Below are positions 1-8,507 of a stretch of DNA of 64,000 nt, one piece after another. How positions within the stretch are numbered: position 1 is the first letter of the stretch; each line of letters begins with the position of its first letter. The notes beneath the pieces were generated by a model. The model was not told the DNA's origin. It ran no database searches and was given only the letters and a program-made list of their open reading frames with translations. This DNA is from Pseudomonas sp. UBA1879 (GTDB lineage: Bacteria; Pseudomonadota; Gammaproteobacteria; Pseudomonadales; Pseudomonadaceae): assembly GCF_002338065.1 (NCBI RefSeq), contig NZ_DDHJ01000026.1, positions 49,710 through 113,709 of the forward strand. The letters run 5' to 3'. Both the position numbers and the translations under genes were made by a program.

Positions 1-25
1 TGTTTCGCAGGCCCGGGAGAAAACA

Positions 26-1204
26 ATGAAAACCGTCCCGCCCGTTCACCGTATTGCGCTGCTGTTCAACGGCAGCAAGATCTACGATCGCGGCATCATC
101 ACCGGCATCGGGGATTACCTCAGCAGCACCCGCGCGTCCTGGGATCTGTTCCTGGAGGAGGACTTTCTCTGCCGTTTGAAAGGCATCGAGCGCTGGCAGG
201 GCGACGGGATCATCGCCGATTTCGACGACCCGCTGATTGGCGAAGCCCTGGCCCACAGCAAACTGCCGGTGGTCGCCGTCGGCGGTTCCTATGAAGATTC
301 TCGCGCCTATCCTGCGAACATCCCCTACGTCGCCACTGACAATTTCGCCCTGATCAAGATGGCGTACGAGCACCTGATCGAGGCCGGGCTGACCCGTTTT
401 GCCTGCTTCAGCCTGCCCGAAGCGCAGAGCAACCGCTGGGCTCAGGAGCGGGAAGCCGCATTCCGCCGCCTGTTGAAGCGCGACGGCCTGCGCGGTGAGG
501 TCTATCGCGGCCTGAGCACCAGTGCGCCGCTTTGGGACAGCGCCGTCGAACAACAGATCGCCTGGCTGCACAGCCTGCCCAAGCCCATTGGCATCATCGC
601 TGTCAGCGACGCCCGTGCCCGACAACTGTTGCAGGCCTGTCTGACGGCGGGCATTGCCGTGCCGGAGCAGGTGGCGCTGATCGGCATCGATAACGACCCG
701 TTGACCCGCACCCTCACGCGCGTGCCCTTGAGTTCAGTGATTCAAGGCACGCAAAGCATGGGCCGGATGGCCGCGCACATGCTGCACCAGATGCTCCACG
801 GCATGCCCTCGACGACCCATCAGATTCTGGTGCCCCCCGAGGCGATCAACGTGCAGGCTTCGAGTCTGCATCAGCCGCTGGGCAATCCTTATGTGATGCA
901 GGCCCTGCATTTCATCCGGCAATACGCCTGTCAGGGGATCAAGACCGCGCAAGTCGCGGGCTATGTCGGGATTTCCCGTTCCTCGCTGGAAGCGCATTTC
1001 CGCAAGGAACGCGGTTGCAGCGTGCATGACGAAATCCTCGGCTTCAAACTCGCGGCAGCGGCGTCACGGCTGGAAAAGACCGATTCCGCCATCGCCGACA
1101 TCGCCCAGCATTGCGGTTTTAAATCCGCGCAATACCTGCACACCGTGTTTCGCCGGGAGTTCGGCTGCACTCCTCGGGAATATCAGCAAAGCGCTGTTCA
1201 TTGA
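26..1204 (+). CDS. xylR: XylR-like AraC-family sugar-responsive transcriptional activator
   Basis: 392 residues, the same length as E. coli XylR and resembling it end to end. Residues about 1-280 form a LacI/periplasmic-binding-protein-like sugar sensor; the stretches DGIIADFDDP, VAVGGSY and IGIDND match the XylR ligand domain. Residues about 285-388 hold two AraC-type helix-turn-helix motifs, including VGISRSSLEAHFRKE and the closing GCTPREYQQ. The family binds DNA as a dimer and activates pentose or hexose catabolic and transport genes when sugar is bound. A GGGAGAA ribosome site lies just before the ATG. The next gene, 69 bp downstream on the same strand, is a galactose/arabinose dehydrogenase, so the true inducer here may be galactose or arabinose rather than xylose. 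The family is certain; the ligand is inferred. Confidence 0.9.
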   Translation: MKTVPPVHRIALLFNGSKIYDRGIITGIGDYLSSTRASWDLFLEEDFLCRLKGIERWQGDGIIADFDDPLIGEALAHSKLPVVAVGGSYEDSRAYPANIPYVATDNFALIKMAYEHLIEAGLTRFACFSLPEAQSNRWAQEREAAFRRLLKRDGLRGEVYRGLSTSAPLWDSAVEQQIAWLHSLPKPIGIIAVSDARARQLLQACLTAGIAVPEQVALIGIDNDPLTRTLTRVPLSSVIQGTQSMGRMAAHMLHQMLHGMPSTTHQILVPPEAINVQASSLHQPLGNPYVMQALHFIRQYACQGIKTAQVAGYVGISRSSLEAHFRKERGCSVHDEILGFKLAAAASRLEKTDSAIADIAQHCGFKSAQYLHTVFRREFGCTPREYQQSAVH

Positions 1205-1273
1205 TTCGATTTTCAGGCGCGCTCGGCCAGGGCGGGTCTGTACATGACCACGACACGATCACAGGAGTCATCG

Positions 1274-2197
1274 ATGCATCCGATTCGTTTAGGGCTGGTG
1301 GGCTACGGCAAGATTGCGCAGGACCAGCATGTGCCGGCGATCCACGCCAACCCGCAGTTCGAGCTGGTGGCAGTAGCCACGCTGGGCGCCCATTGCCCGG
1401 ACGTGCAGAACTTCGGTTCGCTGACCGAGCTGCTGGCGAAAGGGCCGCAGGTGGACGCGATCGCGTTTTGCACCCCGCCTCAAGGGCGTTTCGCGCTGGT
1501 GCAAGAAGCGCTGAAAGCCGGCAAGCACGTACTGGTGGAAAAGCCGCCGTGCTCGACACTGGGCGAAGCCATGGCGTTGATCGACGAGGTCGAGCGTGCC
1601 GGGGTCAGCGGCCTGTTCGCCTGGCATTCGCGCTTCGCGCCGGGTGTGCTCAATGCCAGAGCCTGGCTGGAAGGCCGGCAACTCAAACAGGTGCGCATCG
1701 AGTGGAAAGAGCAGGTGCGCAAGTGGCACCCGGGCCAGGCGTGGATCTGGCAGGCGGGCGGGTTGGGGGTGTTCGATCCGGGGATTAACGCACTGTCCAT
1801 CGTCACTGATTTGCTGCCCGACGCGCTGTTCGTCGACGCTGCTGCGTTGAGCGTGCCGAGCAATTGCCAATCACCCATCGCGGCGTCGTTGAACCTGCGT
1901 GGCGGCCAAGTGCCGGTGACGGCGGAATTAGATTTTGACCACAGTGTCAACGAGCTGTGGCGCATCGAACTGCAGAGCGATGACAGTGTGCTACGTCTGG
2001 ATTCGGGCGGGGCACAGGTCAGTCTCGATGGCGTCGCGCAGAAGGTGTCCGAAGAGGGCGAATACCCGGCGATGTACCGGCATTTTGCAAGCCTCATCGC
2101 TGAGGGACGCAGCGATCTCGATCTGCAGCCGTTGCGCATTGTGGCCGACAGTTTCTTCGTGGGAAGCAAGCAGACGGTCGCGGCGTTTCACGAGTGA
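1274..2197 (+). CDS. gal: D-galactose 1-dehydrogenase (Gfo/Idh/MocA family)
   Basis: 307 residues, very close to the roughly 304-residue Pseudomonas fluorescens galactose dehydrogenase. The N-terminal Rossmann motif GLVGYGKIAQ binds NAD(P), EKPP is the family's catalytic lysine motif, and the WHSRFAPG, KWHPGQAWIW and GVFDPGINAL blocks are typical of this enzyme. It oxidises galactose (often also arabinose) at C1 to the lactone, the first step of the De Ley-Doudoroff/Weimberg-type oxidative route in the cytoplasm. An in-frame ATG exists 30 bp upstream, but the ACAGGAG ribosome site at 1261-1267 and the family N-terminus support 1274. It lies just behind the XylR-like regulator and is probably co-transcribed with it. 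Confidence 0.9.
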   Translation: MHPIRLGLVGYGKIAQDQHVPAIHANPQFELVAVATLGAHCPDVQNFGSLTELLAKGPQVDAIAFCTPPQGRFALVQEALKAGKHVLVEKPPCSTLGEAMALIDEVERAGVSGLFAWHSRFAPGVLNARAWLEGRQLKQVRIEWKEQVRKWHPGQAWIWQAGGLGVFDPGINALSIVTDLLPDALFVDAAALSVPSNCQSPIAASLNLRGGQVPVTAELDFDHSVNELWRIELQSDDSVLRLDSGGAQVSLDGVAQKVSEEGEYPAMYRHFASLIAEGRSDLDLQPLRIVADSFFVGSKQTVAAFHE

Positions 2198-2512
2198 CGC
2201 CGTCAGCCCACTGACATTCATCGCGTGGGTAGGCGCGCGTTCGGGATCTGGCCGCCGACAGAGCGACTCGGCGGTCAGACGTGACCGACGCCTGCCAGTG
2301 CGATGGAGAAGGAAACGATCAGCATCAGCAAAATGGACATGTTGACGGACATGGGGTGAAATCCTTGTTCAATGATTCGGTGCCGACATGATCCCGATCC
2401 GAGTGGGGAAAATGAACGGCCTTCGTGTGTATGTTCGTTATCGACGCCATCGATACTCCAGGGCTTTGAAGCGTGAGCCGTGGATGTGTTGACTCCGATA
2501 GACGAACGGCAC
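2198..2512. other. Intergenic gap between convergent genes
   Basis: About 315 bp between the end of the galactose dehydrogenase gene and the end of the minus-strand OPT transporter. Apart from the possible 25-codon membrane peptide at 2275-2352 no gene, clear terminator hairpin or REP palindrome was seen. Confidence 0.5.
2275..2352 (-). CDS. Possible 25-residue single-span membrane peptide
   Basis: A 25-codon frame whose product is almost entirely one hydrophobic helix (SILLMLIVSFSIALAGVGHV) after a short polar start. An AAGGA-type ribosome site lies about 10 bases upstream on the minus strand. It sits about 160 bp downstream of the OPT transporter, on the same strand, in the otherwise empty gap behind the galactose dehydrogenase gene. 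Small proteins of this kind often associate with transporters, but no family is recognised. It could be chance coding; conservation in related genomes would decide. Confidence 0.3.
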   Translation of the reverse strand: MSVNMSILLMLIVSFSIALAGVGHV

Positions 2513-4258
2513 TCACAGGTTCTGGAACATCGCCCAGAACGAGGCACCGACGCCCGTCATGCTTTCACCGGCGATCAGTCCGGCCGCAGCCGTGATCGCG
2601 AATCGCTCGGTGAGGCTCGGCCATTGGCGGCTCACCGCCCAGGTCAATACCGCACCGAGCCCCATCATCAGCGAGGTAGAGGCCGGCAAGACGAACGCCA
2701 GACCCAGCGCCGCCGAACTCGGGAGCCAACGCGCCGTGCGTTGCGGCAACAGGCTGTCGAACGCACCCAGTAGCACACCGATCAGACCGCCGACGATGAT
2801 CGCCCAGCGGATCTGCGGTGTCAGCGAGCCCAAACCGTGGGTCAGGGTTTCGGCCACGGCTTTCCACGTGGCGACGGCAGGGGCGGGCCATTGTTCGGTG
2901 AGCAGCATGTGCTGGGGATCGGGAATCAACGCAAGGTACACCAGCACCCCGACCACGCTGCCGATGAAAATGCCGATGCATTGAGCGACGACCTGATTTT
3001 TTGGCGTTGCGCCGATGGCCAGGCCCACCTTGAAATCGTTCATCAGGTCGGTGGACTGTCCAGCCGCGCCGCCTGCTGTATTGGCGCTCATGAGGTTGAT
3101 CGGCACCTGGCCGGGCGCGATCAGGCCGAAGGTCAGCTGCGACAGCTTGCCGATGGCGCCGATGGGGGCAATGCCCGTGGCGCCCACCACCCGCGCAGCG
3201 ACGACCGCCAGGCAGATGGCCAACGGAATGCTCAGCAGCGCCATCCACAGGTCAATGCCAAACAGCAAGGCCTGCAAGCCCACCACCAGCGCAATCGCCA
3301 GCAACAGACCGGCGATCGGGCCTGTTGAAAAAGGGGCTCGGGCGCGTCGTTCTTCAGGTCCCCGTTTGGCTTTGGGCGCGATGAAGAGCCGCACGCCCAA
3401 GGCGGTCAGCGTCGAACACACCATCAGGCTGACCCCCGGCCACAGCAGCCATTCCACCAGTTTGGCGAACTGGGGGCCGTTGGCGTCCGGCGCCAACAGC
3501 ACCCAGCCGTGATCGATCAGCCACGGTGACAACCCCCCCCACGCCACTAGCGCGCCGAGCAGCAGGCTCAGCCCAACGCGAATGCCGATGATTCCACCGA
3601 AGCCAATCAGCAGGAGCGACGGGTCGAGCGTGAACGTCAGCCGTTCCAACGGCGCCGTGGGAGCCCAACGCGGAATGGCCCAGATGAAGTCGTCGATCCA
3701 CTTCACGAGGCCCGACAGTAACGCGGCGCTGAACAGCACCTTGATGCGGGTAACGGCTTCCTGCCCGTGGCGGTAAATGTGCTGAAGGGTTTCCAGCGTG
3801 GCCATGCCTTCGGGAAACTTCAGGCCGTTGTCGTTGAGCAGGGTAGGGCGCAGGTACCAGGCGATCCAGATGCCGAGAAAACTCACGGAAAACACCCACG
3901 CCATCATGGGGAGGGGGTCGAGTTGCTGGCCGGTGAGCAGGGTGTACGCGGGGATCGGTGCCACCAGCCCGCCCGAGATGATCGATGCGGCGGCTGAGGC
4001 GACGGTCTGGTTGATGTTGCTTTCGTGGAGGGTCCACGGGGGCTGCCGATGATTGCGACGGGCGAGGCTCTGCCAGATCCCGAAGCCGATCAACAGCGCG
4101 ATGATCGACATGTTGAACGACCAGCCGATTTTGAGGCCGGCGTAGACATTCGAGGGCGTCAGCAGGATGCCTAACACAGCGCCTGTCAGCACGGCACGCG
4201 GGCTCAGTTCACGCTCGATGCGCGGCACGAGAAGGGAAGTGTTGGCGTGTCGGCCCAT
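2513..4258 (-). CDS. OPT-family oligopeptide (or metal-chelate) transporter
   Basis: 581 residues, highly hydrophobic, with roughly 14-16 predicted spans. OPT-family features include TPSNVYAGLKIGWSFNMSI near the N-terminus, NQTVASAAASIISGG, KFPEGMATLETLQ and, near the middle, the Asn/Gly-rich NLMSANTAGGAAGQSTDLMNDFKVG. OPT/YSL carriers are proton-coupled inner-membrane importers of small peptides or metal-nicotianamine-like chelates. The ACAGGA ribosome site before the ATG supports the start. It is transcribed toward the galactose dehydrogenase gene and away from the siderophore cluster. Nothing in the sequence ties it to siderophore uptake; substrate unknown. Length is normal for bacterial members. 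Confidence 0.85.
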   Translation of the reverse strand: MGRHANTSLLVPRIERELSPRAVLTGAVLGILLTPSNVYAGLKIGWSFNMSIIALLIGFGIWQSLARRNHRQPPWTLHESNINQTVASAAASIISGGLVAPIPAYTLLTGQQLDPLPMMAWVFSVSFLGIWIAWYLRPTLLNDNGLKFPEGMATLETLQHIYRHGQEAVTRIKVLFSAALLSGLVKWIDDFIWAIPRWAPTAPLERLTFTLDPSLLLIGFGGIIGIRVGLSLLLGALVAWGGLSPWLIDHGWVLLAPDANGPQFAKLVEWLLWPGVSLMVCSTLTALGVRLFIAPKAKRGPEERRARAPFSTGPIAGLLLAIALVVGLQALLFGIDLWMALLSIPLAICLAVVAARVVGATGIAPIGAIGKLSQLTFGLIAPGQVPINLMSANTAGGAAGQSTDLMNDFKVGLAIGATPKNQVVAQCIGIFIGSVVGVLVYLALIPDPQHMLLTEQWPAPAVATWKAVAETLTHGLGSLTPQIRWAIIVGGLIGVLLGAFDSLLPQRTARWLPSSAALGLAFVLPASTSLMMGLGAVLTWAVSRQWPSLTERFAITAAAGLIAGESMTGVGASFWAMFQNL

Positions 4259-4689
4259 GGGACGTCCTGTGGTCGGTCTCAGGACTAGTGAGCGTTTTGG
4301 GGTGAGAAAGGTTCACCGTTGGGGCCGTGTGAGGAGGATCAATTAGACCGCGTGCGCCGGTTTGCCGACGCAGCGCGCCAGCTCGCTGGCGTCGTGCCTC
4401 CGGCGTCTCCTACAGGATGTGTGGTGTATTCGATAGTGCCTCTGCTGAGCGCGAGGGGGGCAATTAGTATCCGGCGTCTCCTACGTCCAAGGGCTCGATC
4501 GAGAGTAAATATCGTTGTTGATCAACAAGATAGACCGGGTTTGCCAGTATTTCGCCTTTACACCGTTGGCGAGAAACCGACCTCGTGCTTATAGCGAAAG
4601 TTTCACCAATCGGTAAATTTTCTTACGTTGCAATGAGAATCGTTTGCGTTATCCTTCGCGTCTCTTTGTTACCAGGGATGTCGAACAAG
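4259..4689. other. Promoter-bearing gap before the ECF sigma gene, with REP fragments
   Basis: About 430 bp between divergent genes. Two fragments of the 'gtgcctccggcg..tcctac' REP type found in the 38-40 kb array lie near 4395-4415 and 4471-4486. A run of AT-rich DNA from about 4500 leads into a Fur-like box. An open frame across this gap (4319-4594) has unconvincing composition and includes REP sequence, so it is not annotated as a gene. Confidence 0.5.
4629..4647 (+). promoter_or_regulatory. Fur-like box upstream of the ECF sigma gene
   Basis: TGCAATGAGAATCGTTTGC matches 12 of 19 positions of the Fur consensus GATAATGATAATCATTATC, including the core AATGA-AATC. It ends about 40 bp before the chosen start codon, where Fur usually represses iron-starvation sigma genes. 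By homology with pvdS and orbS, Fe-Fur would shut off the sigma factor and thus the whole siderophore locus in iron-rich cells. Confidence 0.7.
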
Positions 4690-5259
4690 ATGGGTTTTCA
4701 ACCTGCAATGAGCCAGCTCACACGTGTGCGCGCCGCCTGCTCGGGCGGGTCTCTTGGCCCGACCGATCCTCGTCTCGACGCACTGATGGGCACTTACAAC
4801 ACCCATCGCGAAGGGCTGTTGCGACTGGCCGCCAAGTTCCTCGGTTGCCGTGCCCGTGCCGAAGACGTGGTGCAGGACGCTTTCGTGAAGATGCTCGAAA
4901 GCGACCTGTCCTCCATCGAGCCTGCCCGCTACATGTTTCGTGTGGTGCGCAACCTGGCCATCGACCGGTTGCGTCGTCAGCGACTGGAGCGCAGTCACGG
5001 CGCCGAAGCAGAACTCGACGAGCCGCCGCGTTTCGAGGTATCGCCCGAGCGTGTCTTGGCGGGGCGCGAATCGCTGACCCAACTGGTCGGCGCCCTCAAC
5101 GAGCTGCCCAAGCGCATGCGCATCGTTTTCAACCTCAGCCAGATCCAGGGCTACACCCAGCGTGATGTGGCCAAGGTCATCGGCACCTCACCGACGATGG
5201 TCAACTTCCTGCTGCGCGACACCCTGTCCCATTGCCGCGCCCGGCTGGGCGAGCTTTAG
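4690..5259 (+). CDS. Iron-starvation ECF sigma factor, PvdS/OrbS-like
   Basis: 189 residues from the chosen ATG (PvdS has about 187). Region 2 includes GCRARAEDVVQDAF and the -10 recognition stretch VRNLAIDRLRRQ. Region 4 has GYTQRDVAKVIGTSPTMVNF, very like the PvdS helix-turn-helix. The frame is open further upstream, but the Fur-like box falls inside that extension, so a later start is preferred; ATG 4690 has AGGGA 11 bases before it (4678 and 4708 are alternatives). It should direct RNA polymerase to the siderophore genes. No FecR-type anti-sigma gene adjoins it, as with OrbS and unlike FecI systems, so control is probably through Fur. It lies 50 bp before the exporter gene and is probably co-transcribed with it. 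Confidence 0.88.
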   Translation: MGFQPAMSQLTRVRAACSGGSLGPTDPRLDALMGTYNTHREGLLRLAAKFLGCRARAEDVVQDAFVKMLESDLSSIEPARYMFRVVRNLAIDRLRRQRLERSHGAEAELDEPPRFEVSPERVLAGRESLTQLVGALNELPKRMRIVFNLSQIQGYTQRDVAKVIGTSPTMVNFLLRDTLSHCRARLGEL

Positions 5260-5309
5260 CCGCCGACGCTTCGCCCTTTGTATTCTGCTTCCACTGTTCG
5301 GAGTCATCC

Positions 5310-7004
5310 ATGAAATTAGTTCGTCTGGTCTTCCAGCAATACCGTTGGCCACTCGCGCTGGTGTTGCTGTTGAGCATCAGCAGCGGCCTGTTGAGCGTCG
5401 GCGTGATCGCTTTCGTCAACCAGCGCATGATCAGCACCCACGACGGTCTGGGCACCGCGTTGTGGCAATTCGGCCTGATGCTGGTCCTGCTTTTGGCGCT
5501 GGCATCCGGGGCGTCGCTGTCGCTGACCGCGCTCGGCCATCGCTTCGTCTACGGCCTGCGCCGGGTGATGGTCAAGCGCTTGCTGGACACCAACATCGAG
5601 CGCATCGAAGCCATCGGTGGGGCGAAAATCTTCGCCAGCCTGTCCAGCGACATTCGCGCCGTGACCATGGCATTCGTGCAGCTGCCGGACCTGATCTACG
5701 GCACCGTGTTGAGCGTTGCCGCATTCAGCTACCTGGCCTGGCTGTCGCCGTCGTTGTTCATCACCACGCTGTGCTGGATGGCCTTCACCCTCGGCGTCGG
5801 CTGGCTGCTGGTGGGCAAACTCAACGCCCACATCCGCGCGCTGCGCGAGTCCGAAGACAAGCTCTATCAGAGTTATCAAAGCGTGATCGACGGCCGCAAG
5901 GAGCTGACCCTCAACCGCGACCGTGCGCGCCGTTTATATGAAGAAACCTTCGACGTCGCTGCCTTGCGTTATCGCGAGCATTTCACCCTCGCCGACCGCT
6001 ATCACGGCCTGGCCAGCAACTGGGCCAACATCATGGTCCTGGGCACCATCGGCCTGGCGTTTTACTTGGCGAACGGCCTGGGCTGGGCACCGACGGAGGT
6101 GGCCGCGACCTACGCCCTGACCGTGCTGTTCATGCGCACGCCGCTGGTGCTTGCGGTCGCTGCGATCCCGGCGCAAATCTCGGGGCGCGTGGCATTGGAC
6201 AAGGTGGAATCCCTCGCGCTGGCCGAGCATCACCACAGCTTCGAGGTCGCACCAAGCCACATCGTCGGTCATTGGCAGACCCTCGAATTGCGTGACGTCG
6301 AGTACCACTATCCGGCGCAGGGCGACGAGCCCGGCTTCGACGTCGGCCCGGTCAACCTGACGCTGCGTCGGGGTGAAACGGTGTTTCTGATGGGCGGCAA
6401 CGGCAGCGGAAAATCCAGCCTGGCGCGCCTGCTCAGTGGTCTGTATCGCCCTTCGGCGGGCGCGATTCTGATCGACGGCCAGGTGATCAGTTCGGACGAC
6501 TGGCTTGCCTATCGGCACCTGTTCGCCAGCGTATTCACCGACTTTCACCTGTTCGCGCAACTGCTGGGTGCCGATGGCGAAAACGCCGCTGCCGAACACA
6601 TCGATCACTGGCTCGGCCAACTGCACATGAAGCACAAGGTGCAGATTGGCGACGGGCATCTGCTCGACACGCGTTTCTCTCAAGGGCAGCGCAAGCGCCT
6701 GGCGCTGCTGCTGGCCGTGCTGGAAAAACGCGACATTCTGCTCCTCGACGAATGGGCCGCTGACCAGGACCCGCTGTTCCGCCGGTTCTTCTACCGCGAA
6801 CTGCTGCCGATGTTCAAAGCGGCAGGTATGACCGTGTTCGCCATCAGCCACGACGACCAGTATTTCGATCTGGCCGACCGTCTGGTGAAGATGGAATCCG
6901 GTCAGCTCAGCGAGTTGCAGGGCGACCGCCGTGACCACGCGAGCCGCGACGCCGTGGAGGAAATCGGCGGCGCGTACCCGCTAAAAAATGTAAAGGCTTT
7001 GTAA
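5310..7004 (+). CDS. PvdE/SyrD-type cyclic-peptide ABC exporter (fused permease-ATPase)
   Basis: 564 residues, close to PvdE (about 549). Residues 1-300 contain six membrane spans; residues about 330-540 form the ATPase with Walker A GGNGSGKSS (362-370), a signature of the form FSQGQRKR rather than LSGGQ, and Walker B followed by DEWAADQDP, all hallmarks of the cyclic-peptide exporter subfamily. In pyoverdine and ornibactin loci the homologue moves the precursor or finished peptide across the inner membrane. Here it lies between the sigma factor (50-bp gap) and the ornithine hydroxylase. A GGAG ribosome site precedes the ATG. The likely cargo is the lipopeptide siderophore of this locus. Confidence 0.88.
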   Translation: MKLVRLVFQQYRWPLALVLLLSISSGLLSVGVIAFVNQRMISTHDGLGTALWQFGLMLVLLLALASGASLSLTALGHRFVYGLRRVMVKRLLDTNIERIEAIGGAKIFASLSSDIRAVTMAFVQLPDLIYGTVLSVAAFSYLAWLSPSLFITTLCWMAFTLGVGWLLVGKLNAHIRALRESEDKLYQSYQSVIDGRKELTLNRDRARRLYEETFDVAALRYREHFTLADRYHGLASNWANIMVLGTIGLAFYLANGLGWAPTEVAATYALTVLFMRTPLVLAVAAIPAQISGRVALDKVESLALAEHHHSFEVAPSHIVGHWQTLELRDVEYHYPAQGDEPGFDVGPVNLTLRRGETVFLMGGNGSGKSSLARLLSGLYRPSAGAILIDGQVISSDDWLAYRHLFASVFTDFHLFAQLLGADGENAAAEHIDHWLGQLHMKHKVQIGDGHLLDTRFSQGQRKRLALLLAVLEKRDILLLDEWAADQDPLFRRFFYRELLPMFKAAGMTVFAISHDDQYFDLADRLVKMESGQLSELQGDRRDHASRDAVEEIGGAYPLKNVKAL

Positions 7005-7023
7005 GTTTTTCAGCGCTGACGAC

Positions 7024-7048
7024 TAAACAGCCTAAAGGCTCAGGCGTC
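7024..7048 (+). promoter_or_regulatory. Candidate iron-starvation sigma promoter (TAAA-N17-CGTC) for the hydroxylase/NRPS operon
   Basis: TAAA at 7024-7027 and CGTC at 7045-7048 are separated by exactly 17 bases, the arrangement reported for OrbS-dependent promoters and close to the PvdS box TAAAT-N16-CGT. It sits about 130 bp before the pvdA-like gene, in the only sizeable gap upstream of the NRPS operon. A second match (one mismatch) precedes mbtH, which strengthens the case. Confidence 0.6.
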
Positions 7049-7066
7049 TTAATGATAATCAGTCCT
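7048..7066 (+). promoter_or_regulatory. Fur-like box overlapping the sigma promoter upstream of pvdA
   Basis: CTTAATGATAATCAGTCCT matches 13 of 19 Fur consensus positions, with an unbroken AATGATAATCA core. It abuts the last base of the TAAA-N17-CGTC element. This suggests direct Fur control of the NRPS operon in addition to control through the sigma factor. Confidence 0.6.
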
Positions 7067-7178
7067 ATTCATCACTGATGCGCGTGACCCGTCCGGTAGC
7101 GAGAGGCAATGCCCAGTCATGGCGTTACCTCACCAGCGACGGAACCTGATCGCGCATCGCGCCTAACGAGAGGGAAGC

Positions 7179-8507
7179 ATGGAACTCGTCTACGACTACA
7201 TCGGCATCGGTTTCGGCCCGTCGAACCTGGCTTTGGCGATTGCCACCCAGGAGCATGCGCTGCGCGACGGTCTGGCGCCTCAGGTGTGCTTTCTGGAGAA
7301 GAAGCCCGCGTTCAACTGGCACGAAGGCATGCTGATCGACGGCTCCACGATGCAGATTTCCTTCCTCAAGGACCTGGTGACGCTGCGCAATCCGGCGAGC
7401 CGCTTCACCTTCGTCAACTACCTCAACGAGCGCGGGCGTCTGCAGGATTTCATCAACCTCAAGACCTTCTTCCCCACCCGCGAGGAGTACACCGATTACC
7501 TGAGCTGGGCCGCGTCGCACTTCAGCGAGCAGGCGCATTACGGCCAGGAAGTGATGTCGCTTGAGCCTCATCTCCAGGACGGCCGCCTCCATGCCGTGGA
7601 CGTGCTGTCTCGCGGCCCCGGCGGCGAGATTTCCCGACGTCGCGCACGCAACCTGGTGTTCGGCATCGGCGGCATTCCCCAGGCACCGGCAGCGTTCGAC
7701 GGCCTCAGCGATCCGCGCATCCTGCACTCGTCAGGCTATCGTGGCGGCATTGAAAAACTGCTGAGCAACCGTCCGGGGCCGTTGCGCGTGGCGGTGGTCG
7801 GCGGCGGGCAGAGTGCAGCGGAAATCTTTGAAGATCTGGCCAGCCGTTTCGACAACGTGGAGGCCAGCCTGGTGATTCGCGGCAGCGCGTTGAAGCCCTC
7901 CGACGACAGCCCCTTCGTCAACCAGATCTTCAACCCGTCGTTCACCGACACTATTTTCAACCACAGCGAGGCGCGGCGCGGCGCGTTGTTCACCGAGTTC
8001 CGCAACACCAATTATTCAGTGGTCGATACCGACCTGATCGAGGCCATCTTCCAACGCTTGTATCAACAGAAAGTCCGCGGCGAGCAACGCCACCGTCTGC
8101 TCACCAACCGCGAAGTCGCCCACGCCGAAGTCAGCGCGGCGGGCGTCGAGCTGTTCCTTCGCGACGCGCCCCATGACCAGATGCACAGCGAGTCATTCGA
8201 CGTCGTGGTGCTGGCCACCGGTTACCGCCGCGACTATCACCTCGAATTGCTCGCCGGTTTGCAGGAGCACATTCAGGGCACGAGCGTCGACCGTCACTAT
8301 CGCCTGCCGCTGAGTGCGGGCAGCGAAGCGGGGATCTTCCTGCAAGGCTGCTGCGAGGACAGCCATGGCCTGAGCGACACGCTGCTGTCGGTGCTAGCGG
8401 TGCGCTCCCAGGAAGTGGTCGAGTCGATCTTTGCCGAGTACGCGCAACCCTGTTCCGCCCGACCGGCCCACGCCCATGAGCGCGTCGCGCTGAAGCTCGC
8501 GCGCTAG
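7179..8507 (+). CDS. pvdA: L-ornithine N5-monooxygenase (PvdA-like)
   Basis: 442 residues, about the size of PvdA (443). FAD motif GIGFGPSN near the N-terminus, NADPH motif VVGGGQSAAE in the middle and the family's ATGYRRDY near the C-terminus are all present, as is the substrate-side KDLVTLRNP. The enzyme hydroxylates the side-chain nitrogen of free ornithine to N5-hydroxyornithine, the precursor of hydroxamate iron ligands. A strong GAGAGGGAAGC ribosome site precedes the ATG. It is the first gene after the candidate sigma promoter and lies about 110 bp before the first NRPS gene. Its product would be formylated by the PvdF-like enzyme of this locus and loaded by the Orn-type modules of the second NRPS. 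Confidence 0.93.
   Translation: MELVYDYIGIGFGPSNLALAIATQEHALRDGLAPQVCFLEKKPAFNWHEGMLIDGSTMQISFLKDLVTLRNPASRFTFVNYLNERGRLQDFINLKTFFPTREEYTDYLSWAASHFSEQAHYGQEVMSLEPHLQDGRLHAVDVLSRGPGGEISRRRARNLVFGIGGIPQAPAAFDGLSDPRILHSSGYRGGIEKLLSNRPGPLRVAVVGGGQSAAEIFEDLASRFDNVEASLVIRGSALKPSDDSPFVNQIFNPSFTDTIFNHSEARRGALFTEFRNTNYSVVDTDLIEAIFQRLYQQKVRGEQRHRLLTNREVAHAEVSAAGVELFLRDAPHDQMHSESFDVVVLATGYRRDYHLELLAGLQEHIQGTSVDRHYRLPLSAGSEAGIFLQGCCEDSHGLSDTLLSVLAVRSQEVVESIFAEYAQPCSARPAHAHERVALKLAR

Noticed and set aside
4319..4594. A 91-codon frame upstream of the sigma factor
   Set aside because: Spans REP fragments and the promoter region, has no ribosome site or recognisable motif.
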